64,000 nucleotides of DNA from Nostoc sp. CMAA1605 (GTDB lineage Bacteria > Cyanobacteriota > Cyanobacteriia > Cyanobacteriales > Nostocaceae): NCBI RefSeq assembly GCF_021596505.1, contig NZ_PJIZ01000005.1, forward strand, positions 87,852-151,851, in the 5' to 3' direction. Below, piece by piece: positions 62,423-64,000 of the stretch. Position 1 is the first letter of the stretch. Each line of letters opens with the position of its first letter. The position numbers and the translations under genes were made by a program. The notes beneath the pieces were generated by a model that was not told where the DNA came from, did not search any database, and was given only the letters and a program-made list of their open reading frames with translations.

Positions 62423-63379
62423 ATGGCTTACCATCAAGTTATGAGTACAAAAGAGAATTTTCATGCAGAATCCTCGTCAGACTCACCTTACTGCATCTTT
62501 TTAGCTGGTAGTGTCAAACATAATTGGGATTATGCGGCTAAAGGAATGCGAATCACAATTGAAAGCTGTCGTATTTCTAATCCTGATATTCCTATCGCCG
62601 TAATTATCGATGATGATTCATCAGCTATTCGTGAGTTATTTGCAGGCTGCGAAATCATTGTTATTGATCCTTCAGAACTCCAGTTAGGATTGCGTCAAGA
62701 TTTAGGTATAGGAGTATATTTCATATTTTATGTACATCTATTGAGCCACTATAAAAAAGCTCTATATCTTGATGGAGATATAGTTGTTCTTGGGGATCTA
62801 AAACCTCTATTTGAAATCGAAGGAAAGTTGATTGCTAGGCGATTTGCAAGGGATCTATCAGTTGAATATGTAGATCACAAACTTATTATGCAAAAAGAGC
62901 AAGTTCCTCAAGTTACTGATTGCATCAATACAGGCGTAGTTCTATTTGATATGGAATATTGGGGAAGTGGTCAATTAAAGCAAGAGTTTTTATCTTTAGC
63001 AGAAGAACATGGATGGTATGCTTTTAAAAATCCTGACCAGGGATTTTTTAATATAATTTCTTGGAGACATCATATTAAAAATAATCTCCCTGACATTTAC
63101 AACAAATTTGCCGCAGAAATATATAAAAATCCTACACATGAGACTAAAGTTACTGAATCAGGTATATTGTTTCCCCAGTTATCTAACTCAGATATAAAAA
63201 TTGTCCACTTTATCGGGCCTCTCAAACCTTGGAATTTTGCCAAGGAAGGATATTCTTTAGATAAAAACTGCTACTGTTATTACGAACAATTTTTATCATG
63301 GCAAAACCGCTTTAATGAACGCTTAATTGTTTATCCAAACTTCATCAAACGCAAAATTAAAAGCATAGTTGATAAATGA
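62423..63379 (+). CDS. Glycosyltransferase family 8-like protein
   Basis: HYKKALYLDGDIVVLGDLKPLFEIE (DxD), NTGVVLFDMEYW, KIVHFIGPLKPW. Confidence 0.82.
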   Translation: MAYHQVMSTKENFHAESSSDSPYCIFLAGSVKHNWDYAAKGMRITIESCRISNPDIPIAVIIDDDSSAIRELFAGCEIIVIDPSELQLGLRQDLGIGVYFIFYVHLLSHYKKALYLDGDIVVLGDLKPLFEIEGKLIARRFARDLSVEYVDHKLIMQKEQVPQVTDCINTGVVLFDMEYWGSGQLKQEFLSLAEEHGWYAFKNPDQGFFNIISWRHHIKNNLPDIYNKFAAEIYKNPTHETKVTESGILFPQLSNSDIKIVHFIGPLKPWNFAKEGYSLDKNCYCYYEQFLSWQNRFNERLIVYPNFIKRKIKSIVDK

Positions 63380-63435
63380 TTGGAGCGCGTAAACTGTAGG
63401 TAAAGTATCTGTATTATTAGCAAAACCTTTGGATT

Positions 63436-63969
63436 TTAGACAAGATTTAAGTTCACGCGTACTATCAAATCGTTATAATCGCGATCGCCGCCATTAAATA
63501 AATCTTCAAAGCCAAAAGTATTATTACCCAATAGGTGGATATGATCAGCCTTGTCAGGGTTAGCCCCTAAAAAGGGGAAGTAAACTCTCGGATCATTATT
63601 CCGATTTTGATCAATCACCGCATCGGGTAAGCCATTAACAACAATAAACGGTGCATAAATTCCCCCAGGTTCAAATATACCAGTGTAGGTGGCTGTACTT
63701 TGGTTGCTAACTCTGAAATCCATCCCGCTAATCCGTCCGCTTACAGCCGCTTGTGTATAACCACTCTGCCCTACTAAGATATCTGCTGTACCATCACCGT
63801 TAGTATCAATCCCGCCATTCTCATCAACTACCCGATAAAAACCAATCAAGTTATCAAACACGGCTTCTCTATTGAGAAGAAAATCGGCTCTCACAGCTTG
63901 ATTGATCCCGCGCAAATCAATCACTTCACCTTGATGTTTGGCTTGCGAATTTATACCCAGGGGTAATGC
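63436..63969 (-). CDS. DUF4114-domain protein, C-terminal fragment
   Basis: FGFEDLFNGGDRDYNDLIVRVNLNLV signature. Frame open to about 63985 without an ATG upstream of 63924, so the 5' end is uncertain. Confidence 0.6.
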   Translation of the reverse strand, partial: ALPLGINSQAKHQGEVIDLRGINQAVRADFLLNREAVFDNLIGFYRVVDENGGIDTNGDGTADILVGQSGYTQAAVSGRISGMDFRVSNQSTATYTGIFEPGGIYAPFIVVNGLPDAVIDQNRNNDPRVYFPFLGANPDKADHIHLLGNNTFGFEDLFNGGDRDYNDLIVRVNLNLV

Positions 63970-64000
63970 TTGTTGTCTAGTTTTGAATTCTTACCCCAAA

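Overview
This is a 64 kb chromosomal window from a filamentous, heterocyst-type (Nostoc/Anabaena-like) cyanobacterium. The assignment rests on abundant HIP1 sites (GCGATCGC), heptameric STRR intergenic repeats, photosynthesis small subunits (psbY, petL, ndhS) and a split-intein dnaE. It looks like core/housekeeping chromosome, with no prophage, CRISPR array or full IS element. Recognisable content: pstA-pstB, two CPA2 antiporters, rodA, mrp/apbC, a pilM-N-O-Q operon, a FIST/histidine-kinase pair, folC, map, an M20 peptidase, dnaK-dnaJ, DUF3143, dnaE N-half with N-intein, a tyrosine phenol-lyase-like gene, aroB, bioB, a PlsY-like/PEP-synthase-like fusion, five Uma2-family genes, and a secreted JAB-like + vWD protein. 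Main points for follow-up: (1) two 98%-identical 146-bp MITEs in opposite orientation flanking the M20 peptidase gene, each with a perfect but different 10-bp target-site duplication; (2) single-base frameshifts that split aroB and the tyrosine phenol-lyase-like gene; (3) a compact three-way-junction RNA-like fold plus a UUCG-type hairpin between divergent genes at about 22.03-22.11 kb; (4) hierarchical repeats in which a GC-rich ~27-bp module is nested in heptamer STRRs; (5) STRR sequence invading coding regions; (6) a secreted JAMM/JAB-like + von Willebrand D protein. No single element can be declared a new system from sequence alone.
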